DNA from: JBELHO01 sp042091375
Lineage (GTDB): Bacteria; Pseudomonadota; Gammaproteobacteria; Enterobacterales; Alteromonadaceae
Direction of reading: 5' to 3'
Assembly (NCBI GenBank): GCA_042091375.1
Contig: JBELHO010000095.1
Coordinates: 1 to 7,103 of the forward strand
Length of the DNA: 7,103 nucleotides
The notes beneath the pieces are model-generated. The model was given only the letters and a program-made list of their open reading frames with translations. It did not search any database and had not been told where the DNA came from. Both the position numbers and the translations under genes were made by a program. Positions 1 through 6,151 of this stretch are shown here, piece by piece (the stretch's first letter is position 1; every line of letters starts with the position of its first letter).

Positions 1-1
1 T

Positions 2-64
2 AGTATTGAACTGGCGGTTCACTTAGCCATCGGTATATTACTTATATTTTTATTTAGTCGCTGA
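2..64 (+). CDS. C-terminal end of a probable membrane protein (partial, cut at left edge)
   Basis: Only one plus-strand frame is open from the window edge; it ends at a TGA at 62-64 and encodes about 20 residues. They are strongly hydrophobic (AIGILLIFLF) and finish with Ser-Arg, which looks like a last transmembrane helix followed by a short polar tail. The other two plus-strand frames hit stops within the first 25 bases. The hairpin at 111-144, some 45 bases downstream, fits a gene ending here. The family cannot be named from so short a fragment, and chance openness over 63 bases is possible, so this is a tentative call. Confidence 0.4.
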   Translation, partial: SIELAVHLAIGILLIFLFSR

Positions 65-110
65 TAAAGACAACCAGTTAAGGTCATTATTGCTAACAAT
101 TAAAAAGCTT

Positions 111-144
111 ACGGCGATAGTTAAACTAAACTGACTATCGCTGT
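111..144. terminator. Probable bidirectional intrinsic terminator between convergent genes
   Basis: Bases 111-121 pair with 134-144 to give an 11-bp stem with one G-T wobble; the core GCGATAGT/ACTATCGC is perfect, and the loop is 12 bases. On the plus strand the stem runs straight into TTTATTTTCTT. On the minus strand it is followed, after a few bases, by a run of five Ts (from AAAAA at 103-107). It sits between a plus-strand gene end at 64 and the minus-strand permease end at 163, so it can serve both. Confidence 0.75.
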
Positions 145-162
145 TTTATTTTCTTAGATTAA

Positions 163-1173
163 TTAGCGAATTTGACCTTTCCAGCGAAATAACAAGGCAC
201 TGATCAACAAAAACCCCAGGCTTTGCACCGTTAACATGGCGATTTGCGGAAAAATATCACTCAGGCCTGCCCCTTCAAGCATCACCGCGCGAGCGCCAAT
301 CAACATCTGAGTTAAAGGAAATAGCTGCGAAATCGTTTGGATTATTTCAGGGCTGCCTTCAAGCGAAAACCACACCCCTGATAACATCATCATCGGCCAT
401 GAAACCAGGTTTAACACGCCGCCAGTAAACTCTTCGGATTCTGAACGACAGGCGATCAGCAGTGACAGTGAAATCAGTGAAAATGCCCCTAAAACACAGA
501 GTAATAAAAGTAACCAAATACTGCCTGCTAAATAGAAATTAAACATCATATTACAGGCAAGAAATATACTACTGGTAAGTGTTACAACAATGAGTAAACG
601 CGATACAATTTGCGCAGCCAAAAACTCAACCGGTTGCAAAGGCGTGGCACTTAAGCGTTTAAGCACCGCATTTTTACGATAGCGCACAATCACATAACCC
701 ACACCATAGAGGCATGAAAACATCATATTCATCGCTAAAATACCAGGCACGACCCAGTCTAAATAACGAATTTCTTGCCCTTCAATCGCTTTGCGTTGAA
801 ATGTGTTCTGGCTTAAAGGCGCACTTAATAGCAGTTTTTCACTGATGTAACCGTTAGCCGAACTGGTATTCAACCAATACTGCCGATTATTAAAATCCAT
901 TAATAAATCGATTTTGTGCTGATTTAGCTTTTGAATGGCGAGCTGTTTATCCTCATACCGGATAAACTCAATATGCTTATACTGGCTGATTGGTTGGTCT
1001 TGCAAGTTGCCAACATAGCCAAATTTATACAATGAGGGGTTGTCATTATTAAAAATCACGGCAAAGCCGATCACTAATAACACCGGAAACAGTAAATTCC
1101 ACCCCAGCGCCGAGCGATCTCGAAAAAACTCTAAATTACGCGCTGTAAGTACCGCTAAAAAGCGCTTAAACAT
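163..1173 (-). CDS. ABC-2 type transporter permease subunit (export)
   Basis: This 336-residue protein is the membrane subunit of an ABC-2 family exporter and would form a pore with the ATPase encoded just upstream. After a basic, amphipathic N-terminus (residues 1-23) comes a first membrane helix at about 24-41, then a roughly 95-residue extracytoplasmic region. Five more hydrophobic stretches follow at about 141-163, 187-211, 219-241, 253-269 and 310-330. The segment around residues 247-300 (EEFTGGVLNLVSWP, then MLSGVWF and FPLTQMLIGARAVML) is typical of ABC2_membrane permeases. I chose the ATG at 1173 rather than the one at 1203: AAGGAA lies 7 bases upstream and the conserved sequence begins there. 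The start overlaps the ATPase stop by 8 bases, which indicates translational coupling. The family includes drug, polysaccharide and lipid exporters; the substrate here is unknown. Confidence 0.88.
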   Translation of the reverse strand: MFKRFLAVLTARNLEFFRDRSALGWNLLFPVLLVIGFAVIFNNDNPSLYKFGYVGNLQDQPISQYKHIEFIRYEDKQLAIQKLNQHKIDLLMDFNNRQYWLNTSSANGYISEKLLLSAPLSQNTFQRKAIEGQEIRYLDWVVPGILAMNMMFSCLYGVGYVIVRYRKNAVLKRLSATPLQPVEFLAAQIVSRLLIVVTLTSSIFLACNMMFNFYLAGSIWLLLLLCVLGAFSLISLSLLIACRSESEEFTGGVLNLVSWPMMMLSGVWFSLEGSPEIIQTISQLFPLTQMLIGARAVMLEGAGLSDIFPQIAMLTVQSLGFLLISALLFRWKGQIR

Positions 1174-2062
1174 AGCTCTGTTCCTTAGTGTTGTGCAATG
1201 CATGACCGGTTAACTTTAAAAATAGGTCATCTAAATTGGCTGATTTTATTTGCATACCTTGCAATGACACCTTGTACTGGACTAATTGGGCTAATGTCGC
1301 CTCAATATTATCGGTATGAAGCAGCACACTGTCCTGACTATGCTGAACATTCATTGGTAGCGGGCTGCGAATATTTGATTGAGGCAGTGAAATCAGTGCC
1401 CCTTTAAAATGCTCTCTCAGTAGGTTTTCAGGGCTTTCCATTGCAATGATTTCGCCCTTGTCCATAATCGCAATATGGTCACACAGATATTCTGCCTCAT
1501 CCATATAATGGGTGGTTAGCAAAATTGTTTTACCTGCTTGTTTGATGTTATTAACCAGATCCCAAAACAATCGGCGGCTATGGGGATCTAACCCTGTTGT
1601 GGGCTCATCGAGAAAAATGAGCTCAGGGTCATTAATTAAAGCAAGCGCTAATAACAGGCGCTGTTTTTGACCACCGGATAATTTACGATGATCAACACTG
1701 ATAAAATCTTCAAGCTGACATTGCTCGATCAGTTGCTCTAGGGGGATCCCTGTTTTATAAAAAGAAGAAAAGAGGGTTAACGTCTCTTTTACCGTTAAAT
1801 GATCCGGCAACGCCGTATGCTGAAATTGAATACCTAAACGCTGAAAATCATGCTTTTTAATCGGTCGACCTTGGTATAAGATATTGCCGGATGTAGGGGT
1901 TAAGATCCCCTCTAACATTTCAATGGTGGTTGTTTTACCGGCACCATTTGGCCCTAGCAAACCAAAACACGTACCGGTTTCAACTTTAAAACTCACCTCA
2001 TTTACCGCAGTAAAACCGGCAAAGCGTTTAAAAAGTTTATTTACTTCAAGAATTGTTGTCAT
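1166..2062 (-). CDS. ABC-2 type transporter ATP-binding subunit (CcmA/DrrA-like)
   Basis: This 298-residue cytoplasmic ATPase would power the exporter permease encoded next to it. All nucleotide-binding motifs are intact: Walker A GPNGAGKTT (residues 37-45), a Q-loop glutamine near 81 in QFQHTALPDHLTV, signature LSGGQKQRL (128-136), Walker B LIFLDEP (148-154), D-loop GLDP (157-160) and the switch histidine in TTH (183-185). The ATPase core ends near residue 220. The rest is an accessory domain ending in LDDLFLKLTG, as in the DrrA/CcmA-type subunits of ABC-2 exporters. The start at 2062 is preferred because the family begins shortly before the LEVNKLFKRF strand; GAG lies 7 bases upstream, a weak ribosome site. 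An in-frame ATG at 2086 would add 8 residues and cannot be excluded. The stop overlaps the permease start by 8 bases. Substrate unknown. Confidence 0.92.
   Translation of the reverse strand: MTTILEVNKLFKRFAGFTAVNEVSFKVETGTCFGLLGPNGAGKTTTIEMLEGILTPTSGNILYQGRPIKKHDFQRLGIQFQHTALPDHLTVKETLTLFSSFYKTGIPLEQLIEQCQLEDFISVDHRKLSGGQKQRLLLALALINDPELIFLDEPTTGLDPHSRRLFWDLVNNIKQAGKTILLTTHYMDEAEYLCDHIAIMDKGEIIAMESPENLLREHFKGALISLPQSNIRSPLPMNVQHSQDSVLLHTDNIEATLAQLVQYKVSLQGMQIKSANLDDLFLKLTGHALHNTKEQSYV
1181..1186 (-). promoter_or_regulatory. Ribosome binding site that sets the permease start
   Basis: On the minus strand AAGGAA stands 7 bases before the ATG at 1171-1173, inside the 3' end of the ATPase gene. 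It supports this start over an upstream in-frame ATG at 1203, and suggests the permease is translated by re-initiation or directly from within the ATPase message. Confidence 0.7.
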
Positions 2063-2079
2063 ATAGCACTCTATTTTAC

Positions 2080-2109
2080 TTGCCATGAAACACTGGGGTT
2101 TCATACTAT
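2080..2109 (+). promoter_or_regulatory. Candidate promoter for the rsmE cluster
   Basis: TTGCCA at 2080-2085 and TACTAT at 2104-2109 are separated by 18 bases, a reasonable sigma-70 pair for transcription starting about 20 bases before rsmE. The inverted repeat at 2085-2104 fills the spacer. No other plausible promoter stands out in the short divergent gap. Unproven. Confidence 0.4.
2085..2104. repeat. Perfect 7-bp inverted repeat in the divergent promoter region (possible operator)
   Basis: ATGAAAC at 2085-2091 and GTTTCAT at 2098-2104 are exact reverse complements separated by six bases. The symmetry spans 20 bases, the size bound by a dimeric helix-turn-helix repressor. It lies between the candidate -35 and -10 elements for rsmE and at the expected transcription start of the exporter operon. 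No regulator gene is adjacent, so the operator role is inference; a short RNA hairpin is the alternative. Confidence 0.4.
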
Positions 2110-2136
2110 ATAAGCATATAAATACATGAGAGTCAT
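2107..2136 (-). promoter_or_regulatory. Candidate promoter for the ABC exporter operon
   Basis: Read on the minus strand, ATGACT (2136-2131) and TATATA (2112-2107) are separated by 18 bases, a plausible sigma-70 -35/-10 pair with four matches to the -35 consensus. Transcription would begin near 2100, inside the inverted repeat at 2085-2104. This is a visual match in AT-rich DNA and is unproven. Confidence 0.35.
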
Positions 2137-2137
2137 T

Positions 2138-2881
2138 ATGCGTATTCCCCATATTTATCAATCAGGTGAAATCCACTTAAATAGTCAGTTAGAACTAGAC
2201 GATGACGCTGCAGCACATATTGGTCGCGTATTACGCATGCAAGCAGGTCAACAACTTACGCTCTTTAACGGTGAAGGCGGTGAATATCTATGTACCATAG
2301 TACAAGCATCGAAAAAATCAGTCTCTGTATCGGTCGATCAATTCAATGATCGTACAAGTGAATCGCCGTTAAAAATTCATTTAGCACAGGGGATCTCGCG
2401 CGGCGAAAAAATGGAGTTCACCATTCAAAAGTCGGTTGAATTAGGGGTTACTGACATTACCCCACTTTTTAGCGAACGCTGTGGTGTCAAACTGCAAGGC
2501 GAGCGCTTAGCCAAAAAACATGCACAGTGGCAAAAAATAGCGATTGCAGCAGCGGAACAATCCGGACGAAACTGTGTGCCGGTTGTGCATCCACCAATAA
2601 AACTTGAGCAATGGCTGAGTCAACAAAATAACGATACTAAATTGACTCTTCACCCACGGGCTCAGCACAGTATTATAACAATTGAGCAGCTAAGCGATTT
2701 TAATGCGACTCAAATACGTTTTGTCGTTGGCCCTGAAGGCGGCTTTACTGACGCTGAAATTACCGCTACAAAAAATGCAGGATTTATTGATATTAAACTA
2801 GGACCGCGCGTGCTTCGTACTGAAACCGCTGCACTTACTGTTTTATCAGCACTGCAATTAAGCTATGGCGATTTGGCTTGA
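2138..2881 (+). CDS. rsmE: 16S rRNA (uracil(1498)-N3)-methyltransferase RsmE
   Basis: RsmE methylates N3 of U1498 in 16S rRNA of the 30S subunit, using S-adenosylmethionine. The 247 residues match the family length (E. coli about 243). Residues 1-70 form the PUA-like RNA-binding domain, opening with MRIPHIYQ and including HIGRVLRM. The rest is a SPOUT methyltransferase domain with SRGEKMEFTIQKSVELGV (87-104), FSERCGVKL (111-119), and the knot motifs VGPEGGFTDAEI (197-208) and LGPRVLRTETAAL (221-233) that bind the cofactor. The start at 2138 gives the usual MRIP beginning and has GAGAG five bases upstream; an in-frame ATG at 2126 would add four residues and lacks a ribosome site. It heads the cluster rsmE-gshB-yqgE-ruvX and is divergent from the ABC exporter. 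Confidence 0.97.
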   Translation: MRIPHIYQSGEIHLNSQLELDDDAAAHIGRVLRMQAGQQLTLFNGEGGEYLCTIVQASKKSVSVSVDQFNDRTSESPLKIHLAQGISRGEKMEFTIQKSVELGVTDITPLFSERCGVKLQGERLAKKHAQWQKIAIAAAEQSGRNCVPVVHPPIKLEQWLSQQNNDTKLTLHPRAQHSIITIEQLSDFNATQIRFVVGPEGGFTDAEITATKNAGFIDIKLGPRVLRTETAALTVLSALQLSYGDLA

Positions 2882-2934
2882 ATTAATAGTCAATCAACCC
2901 CATAAAAGTGTTATTACAAATATAGGAAACCATC

Positions 2935-3891
2935 ATGACAATTAAGCTAGGTATCATTTCTGATCCTATATCGGGATTTAATATCAAAAAAGACACGGGC
3001 TTTGCCATGATGTTAGAAGCTCAAAGCCGCGGCTATGAAATTCACTACATGGAAATGCACGACCTATTTCTACGCGGCGGTGAAAGCTTTGCCAATAGCA
3101 ACATCGCAACCGTCTATGACAACTCCGATAAATGGTATGATTTAGCTGACAAACAAACCATTGCTTTAGCTGATCTTGATGTTATTTTAATGCGCAAAGA
3201 TCCGCCTTTCGATACCGAATACATTTACGCAACCTATATGTTAGAACGCGCTGAAATGGCAGGTACTTTGGTTATCAACAAACCACAAAGCCTTCGAGAT
3301 GCCAATGAAAAGCTGTTTACAGCATGGTTTAGTGAATACACTCCTGACACCTTAGTGACGCGTAACCAAGCGCAAATACGTGAGTTCTTAGCTGAGCACC
3401 AAGATATTATTTTAAAGCCACTAGACGGTATGGGCGGCACCTCAATTTTCCGCGTTAAACAAGACGACCCTAATATTGGTGTCATTTGCGAAACACTGAC
3501 AAAGCACGGTACCGAATACGCAATGGCGCAAAACTATATTCCTGCCATTAAAGATGGTGATAAGCGCGTATTAGTCGTTGATGGTGAAGTGATCCCCTAT
3601 GGTTTAGCCCGTATCCCTCAAGGGGGTGAAACACGCGGTAATCTAGCTGCTGGCGGTCGTGGTGAAGCACGCCCAATTTCAGCTGATGAGCGAAGAATTG
3701 CTGAAGCGGTCGCACCGGTACTAAAAGAAAAAGGGCTCATTTTTGTCGGCCTTGATATCATCGGCGATAAACTCACCGAAATTAACGTTACCGCACCCAC
3801 TTGCGTAAAAGAAATTGAAGCTGCTTATGAAATTTCTATTACAGGTAAATTATTTGACGCAATTGAATCAAAGTTAGCTCATACTTTATAA
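2935..3891 (+). CDS. gshB: Glutathione synthetase
   Basis: GshB joins gamma-glutamylcysteine to glycine with ATP, the second and last step of glutathione synthesis in the cytoplasm. The 318 residues are collinear with the E. coli enzyme (316). The N-terminal domain contains MRKDPPFDTEYIYATYMLERA (starting at 86) and NKPQSLRDANEKLF (115-128). The ATP-grasp domain contains ILKPLDGMGG (159-168) with the ATP-binding lysine at 161, GDKRVLVVDGE (208-218) and the flexible RIPQGGETRGNLAAGGRGE (226-244). Metal-ligand residues lie in FVGLDIIGD (270-278) and TEINVTAPT (281-289). AGGAAA stands just upstream of the ATG. The 53-base gap after rsmE contains no terminator; TTGAAT-N17-CATAAA at 2878-2906 is at best a weak secondary promoter. 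The gene is probably co-transcribed with its neighbours. Confidence 0.98.
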   Translation: MTIKLGIISDPISGFNIKKDTGFAMMLEAQSRGYEIHYMEMHDLFLRGGESFANSNIATVYDNSDKWYDLADKQTIALADLDVILMRKDPPFDTEYIYATYMLERAEMAGTLVINKPQSLRDANEKLFTAWFSEYTPDTLVTRNQAQIREFLAEHQDIILKPLDGMGGTSIFRVKQDDPNIGVICETLTKHGTEYAMAQNYIPAIKDGDKRVLVVDGEVIPYGLARIPQGGETRGNLAAGGRGEARPISADERRIAEAVAPVLKEKGLIFVGLDIIGDKLTEINVTAPTCVKEIEAAYEISITGKLFDAIESKLAHTL

Positions 3892-3898
3892 ATTGCGT

Positions 3899-3904
3899 GA
3901 GGGA
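3899..3904 (+). promoter_or_regulatory. Ribosome binding site that sets the yqgE start
   Basis: GAGGGA lies six bases before the ATG at 3911. An alternative in-frame TTG at 3893 precedes this site and would place the ribosome site inside the coding region, so the ATG at 3911 is preferred. Confidence 0.7.
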
Positions 3905-3910
3905 TTAACC

Positions 3911-4483
3911 ATGAATGACACACCATTACAGTCATTACAAAACACCTTTTTAGTGGCCATGCCGAGTATGGCTGATCCAAGGTTTAAACATTGTGTTACC
4001 TATATTTGTGAACATAATAGTTCGGGTGCAATGGGACTAGTTATCAACCAACCGACTAATTTGACTGTTGGCGAGTTACTAGACCAAATTGATATTGAAA
4101 ATAACAAAATGGCTCTCAGTAGCAGTGTACCTGTGCTATCAGGTGGCCCAGTGCATACAGATCGCGGATTTGTGCTTCACACGACCAAGCCCGGTTACAG
4201 TTCAAGCGCACAAATAAGTTCTGATATTATGGTCACGTCATCGAAAGATATCCTGCATGAAATAACCAGCTATGAAGCGCCAGAAAAGTTTATTATTACC
4301 CTTGGCTATGCCGGTTGGGATCAAGGCCAACTTGAACAAGAGTTGATTGATAATACCTGGCTAAATGTGCCTGCCGATCCAGATTTAATATTTAATACCC
4401 CCGCGCATTTACGTTGGCAAAAGGCGATTGAAAGCCTCGGTATAGATATTGATAAACTCACACAATATTCAGGACATGCTTAA
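3911..4483 (+). CDS. yqgE: UPF0301/AlgH family protein YqgE
   Basis: The 190 residues follow E. coli YqgE (187) throughout: FLVAMPSM (13-20), YICEHNSSGAMGLVINQP (31-48), LSGGPVHTDRGFVLH (76-90), MVTSSKDIL (107-115), LGYAGWDQGQLEQELIDN (131-148) and a C-terminal SGHA. The biochemical function of the family is not settled. The Pseudomonas homologue AlgH was first described as affecting alginate production, and the gene is very often found next to ruvX. No signal peptide or membrane segment is seen, so it is probably cytoplasmic. The gene begins 19 bases after the gshB stop, and its TAA directly abuts the ruvX ATG, which points to joint translation. Confidence 0.95.
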   Translation: MNDTPLQSLQNTFLVAMPSMADPRFKHCVTYICEHNSSGAMGLVINQPTNLTVGELLDQIDIENNKMALSSSVPVLSGGPVHTDRGFVLHTTKPGYSSSAQISSDIMVTSSKDILHEITSYEAPEKFIITLGYAGWDQGQLEQELIDNTWLNVPADPDLIFNTPAHLRWQKAIESLGIDIDKLTQYSGHA

Positions 4484-4921
4484 ATGGCGACAAAACCAGT
4501 TGGCCAAAGGACCCTAATGGGTTTTGACTTTGGTACAAAAAGTATTGGTATTGCTGTTGGACAGGAAATATCAGGCACAGCAAACGCATTAACGGCTATT
4601 AATGCTAAAGATGGTATTCCAAATTGGCAGGCTGTTAAAGTCATACTGGATGAGTGGCAACCCGATCTTTTAATTGTTGGTTTACCACTCAATATGGATG
4701 GCACCAACCAAACCGTCACTTTTCAAGCTAAGAAGTTTGCCAAACGCCTTCATGGTATGTTTGGTTATCAGGTTGAAGTGCAAGATGAGCGTTTAACTAC
4801 CACAGATGCAAAAGCGCGACTGTTTGAACACGGTGGTTATCGCAATCTAGAAAAAGGCAAAGTAGATAGTTTATCTGCTCAAATTATTTTAGAAAGCTAC
4901 TTCGAGTCGCTATACCAATAA
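4484..4921 (+). CDS. ruvX: RuvX/YqgF, RuvC-fold nuclease (putative pre-16S rRNA nuclease)
   Basis: RuvX belongs to the YqgF family of RNase H-fold nucleases related to RuvC resolvase and has been assigned to processing the 5' end of 16S rRNA; a Holliday junction resolvase role was proposed earlier from the fold. The 145 residues match E. coli YqgF (138) closely. Visible motifs are FDFGTKSIGIAVGQ (14-27) with the first catalytic aspartate at 15, IVGLPLNMDGT (64-74), DERLTT (101-106) with an acidic pair, and KGKVDSLSAQIILESYF (124-140) with the last acidic residue at 128. The start ATG follows the yqgE stop with no gap, and AGGA at 4471-4474 within the end of yqgE serves as ribosome site. It is the last gene of the cluster; a strong hairpin follows about 20 bases later. 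Confidence 0.96.
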   Translation: MATKPVGQRTLMGFDFGTKSIGIAVGQEISGTANALTAINAKDGIPNWQAVKVILDEWQPDLLIVGLPLNMDGTNQTVTFQAKKFAKRLHGMFGYQVEVQDERLTTTDAKARLFEHGGYRNLEKGKVDSLSAQIILESYFESLYQ

Positions 4922-4940
4922 GTTAGGAACAGCTTAAACA

Positions 4941-4972
4941 TAGCAGTGGGAACCTGACTGTTTCCACTGCTA
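4941..4972. terminator. Strong hairpin between convergent ruvX and pilU (probable terminator, weak U-tracts)
   Basis: Bases 4941-4953 pair with 4960-4972 over 13 bp with one G-T wobble, around a six-base loop CTGACT; the outer nine pairs TAGCAGTGG/CCACTGCTA are perfect. It sits in the 81-base gap between the converging ends of ruvX (4921) and pilU (5003). Neither side has a good T run: the plus strand continues GGTTGGTATTAATAAAA, the minus strand TGTTTAAGC. It may therefore act as an imperfect terminator or as a 3'-end stabilising structure. Confidence 0.6.
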
Positions 4973-5002
4973 GGTTGGTATTAATAAAACTGGATAAACA
5001 AC

Positions 5003-6133
5003 TTATTTATTGCTGTCACCGTCCAAACCATCCACTGTCACACCCTGTAAAAAACCAGCCCCTTGCTGTTCGTTATTACGCAACTTAATCATTAAGCGCA
5101 AATCGTTAGGTGAATCAGCATGATGCAGTGCATCAGCGTAGTTAATACGATGTGCTTGATATAAGTCAAACAAGGCTTGGTCAAATGTTTGCATGCCCAT
5201 ATCTCGTGACTTAGACATGGTCTCTTTAATTGCACCGATATCACCACGTTTAATTAATTCAGCCACCATAGGGGAATTAATCAATACTTCAATCGCGGCA
5301 GCACGACCATCGCCATCACTGGTTGGCACCAGCTGCTGAGCAACAATAGCGCGAAGGTTTAGCGCTAAATCGTATTTTAACTTATCGTGTTTTTCCTTTG
5401 GCACCAAATGCATAATACGGTCAATGGCTTGGTTTGCATTATTAGCATGCAATGTCGCAACACATAAGTGGCCTGTTTCGGCAAATGAAAGCGCGTATTC
5501 CATGGTTTCTTGCGAACGTATTTCACCAATTAGAATAACATCGGGCGCTTGGCGCAGTGAACTTTTTAACGCCGACTCAAAGCTGTCTGTATCAATACCC
5601 ACTTCGCGTTGGGTAATAATGCTTTTTTGGTGCTCATGCACAAACTCGATAGGGTCTTCAATGGTTAGAATATGGCCGCGTTGATTGTGATTGCGATAGC
5701 CTAACAGTGCAGCAAGTGAGGTTGATTTACCGGTGCCTGTACCCCCGACAAATAACACCAAACCGCGTTTAGACATGATTACATCGGTCAGTACAGTAGG
5801 CAGTGCCAATTCGTTAACATCCGGGATAGTCGTGAGAATACGACGGATAACCATGCCCGCTTTATCGCGTTGCCAAAATGCCGAAACACGGAAACGACCG
5901 ACACCGCTCGCAATCGCAAAATTGCACTCTTTGGTGTCGTGAAACTCTTGTTTTTGCTTATCATTCATGGCTGACTCAACCAGAGTAAGCGCATCCTCTT
6001 CAGTTAAGTCTGATTGATCAAGCGCACGCAACTCGCCATTGATTTTTGCACTAACCGGTAAATGTGATGAGACAAATAAGTCAGATGCTTCACGATCTAC
6101 CATTTGCTGAAGATAATAATCTAAACGATACAT
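5003..6133 (-). CDS. pilU: Type IV pilus retraction ATPase PilU
   Basis: PilU is a PilT-like hexameric ATPase at the inner-membrane base of the type IV pilus; with PilT it drives pilus retraction, needed for twitching and force generation. The 376 residues match PilU of Pseudomonas aeruginosa (382) rather than PilT. An N-terminal PAS-like region (SDLFVSSHLPVSAKINGELR, 17-36) is followed by Walker A GGTGTGKST (130-138), the Asp box TIEDPIEFVH (157-166), Walker B DVILIGEIR (198-206) with its catalytic glutamate, and the His box ETGHLCVATLHA (219-230). The PilU-type features are AIVAQQLVPT (262-271), QGMQTFDQAL-like MGMQTFDQAL (312-321) and HADSPNDLRLMIKL (338-351). The final 25 residues are polar and variable. 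The start at 6133 has AAGGAG five bases upstream; a GTG at 6139 overlaps that site and is rejected. It follows pilT by 18 bases, so the two are surely one operon. Confidence 0.96.
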   Translation of the reverse strand: MYRLDYYLQQMVDREASDLFVSSHLPVSAKINGELRALDQSDLTEEDALTLVESAMNDKQKQEFHDTKECNFAIASGVGRFRVSAFWQRDKAGMVIRRILTTIPDVNELALPTVLTDVIMSKRGLVLFVGGTGTGKSTSLAALLGYRNHNQRGHILTIEDPIEFVHEHQKSIITQREVGIDTDSFESALKSSLRQAPDVILIGEIRSQETMEYALSFAETGHLCVATLHANNANQAIDRIMHLVPKEKHDKLKYDLALNLRAIVAQQLVPTSDGDGRAAAIEVLINSPMVAELIKRGDIGAIKETMSKSRDMGMQTFDQALFDLYQAHRINYADALHHADSPNDLRLMIKLRNNEQQGAGFLQGVTVDGLDGDSNK

Positions 6134-6138
6134 AACCA

Positions 6139-6144
6139 CTCCTT
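6139..6144 (-). promoter_or_regulatory. Ribosome binding site that sets the pilU start
   Basis: AAGGAG on the minus strand, five bases before the ATG at 6131-6133 and within the 18-base gap after pilT. A longer reading from the GTG at 6139 would begin inside this site, so the ATG is the start. Confidence 0.75.
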
Positions 6145-6151
6145 ACAACGA

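Noticed and set aside
1174..1203. N-terminal extension of the permease from an ATG at 1203
   Set aside because: It adds ten polar residues, has no ribosome site and would lengthen the overlap with the ATPase; AAGGAA precedes the ATG at 1173 at proper spacing.
1198..1407. Small plus-strand open frame opposite the ATPase gene
   Set aside because: It is antisense to conserved ATPase coding sequence with no ribosome site or recognisable family; a shadow frame.
2063..2161. N-terminal extension of the ABC ATPase from an ATG at 2161
   Set aside because: It would run through the whole divergent promoter region and into rsmE, and the extra 33 residues do not resemble an ABC ATPase; the family sequence begins at about 2062.
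5003..5080. Variable polar C-terminus of PilU as a novel domain
   Set aside because: Total length is close to that of known PilU proteins, whose C-termini also vary; nothing there suggests an added domain.
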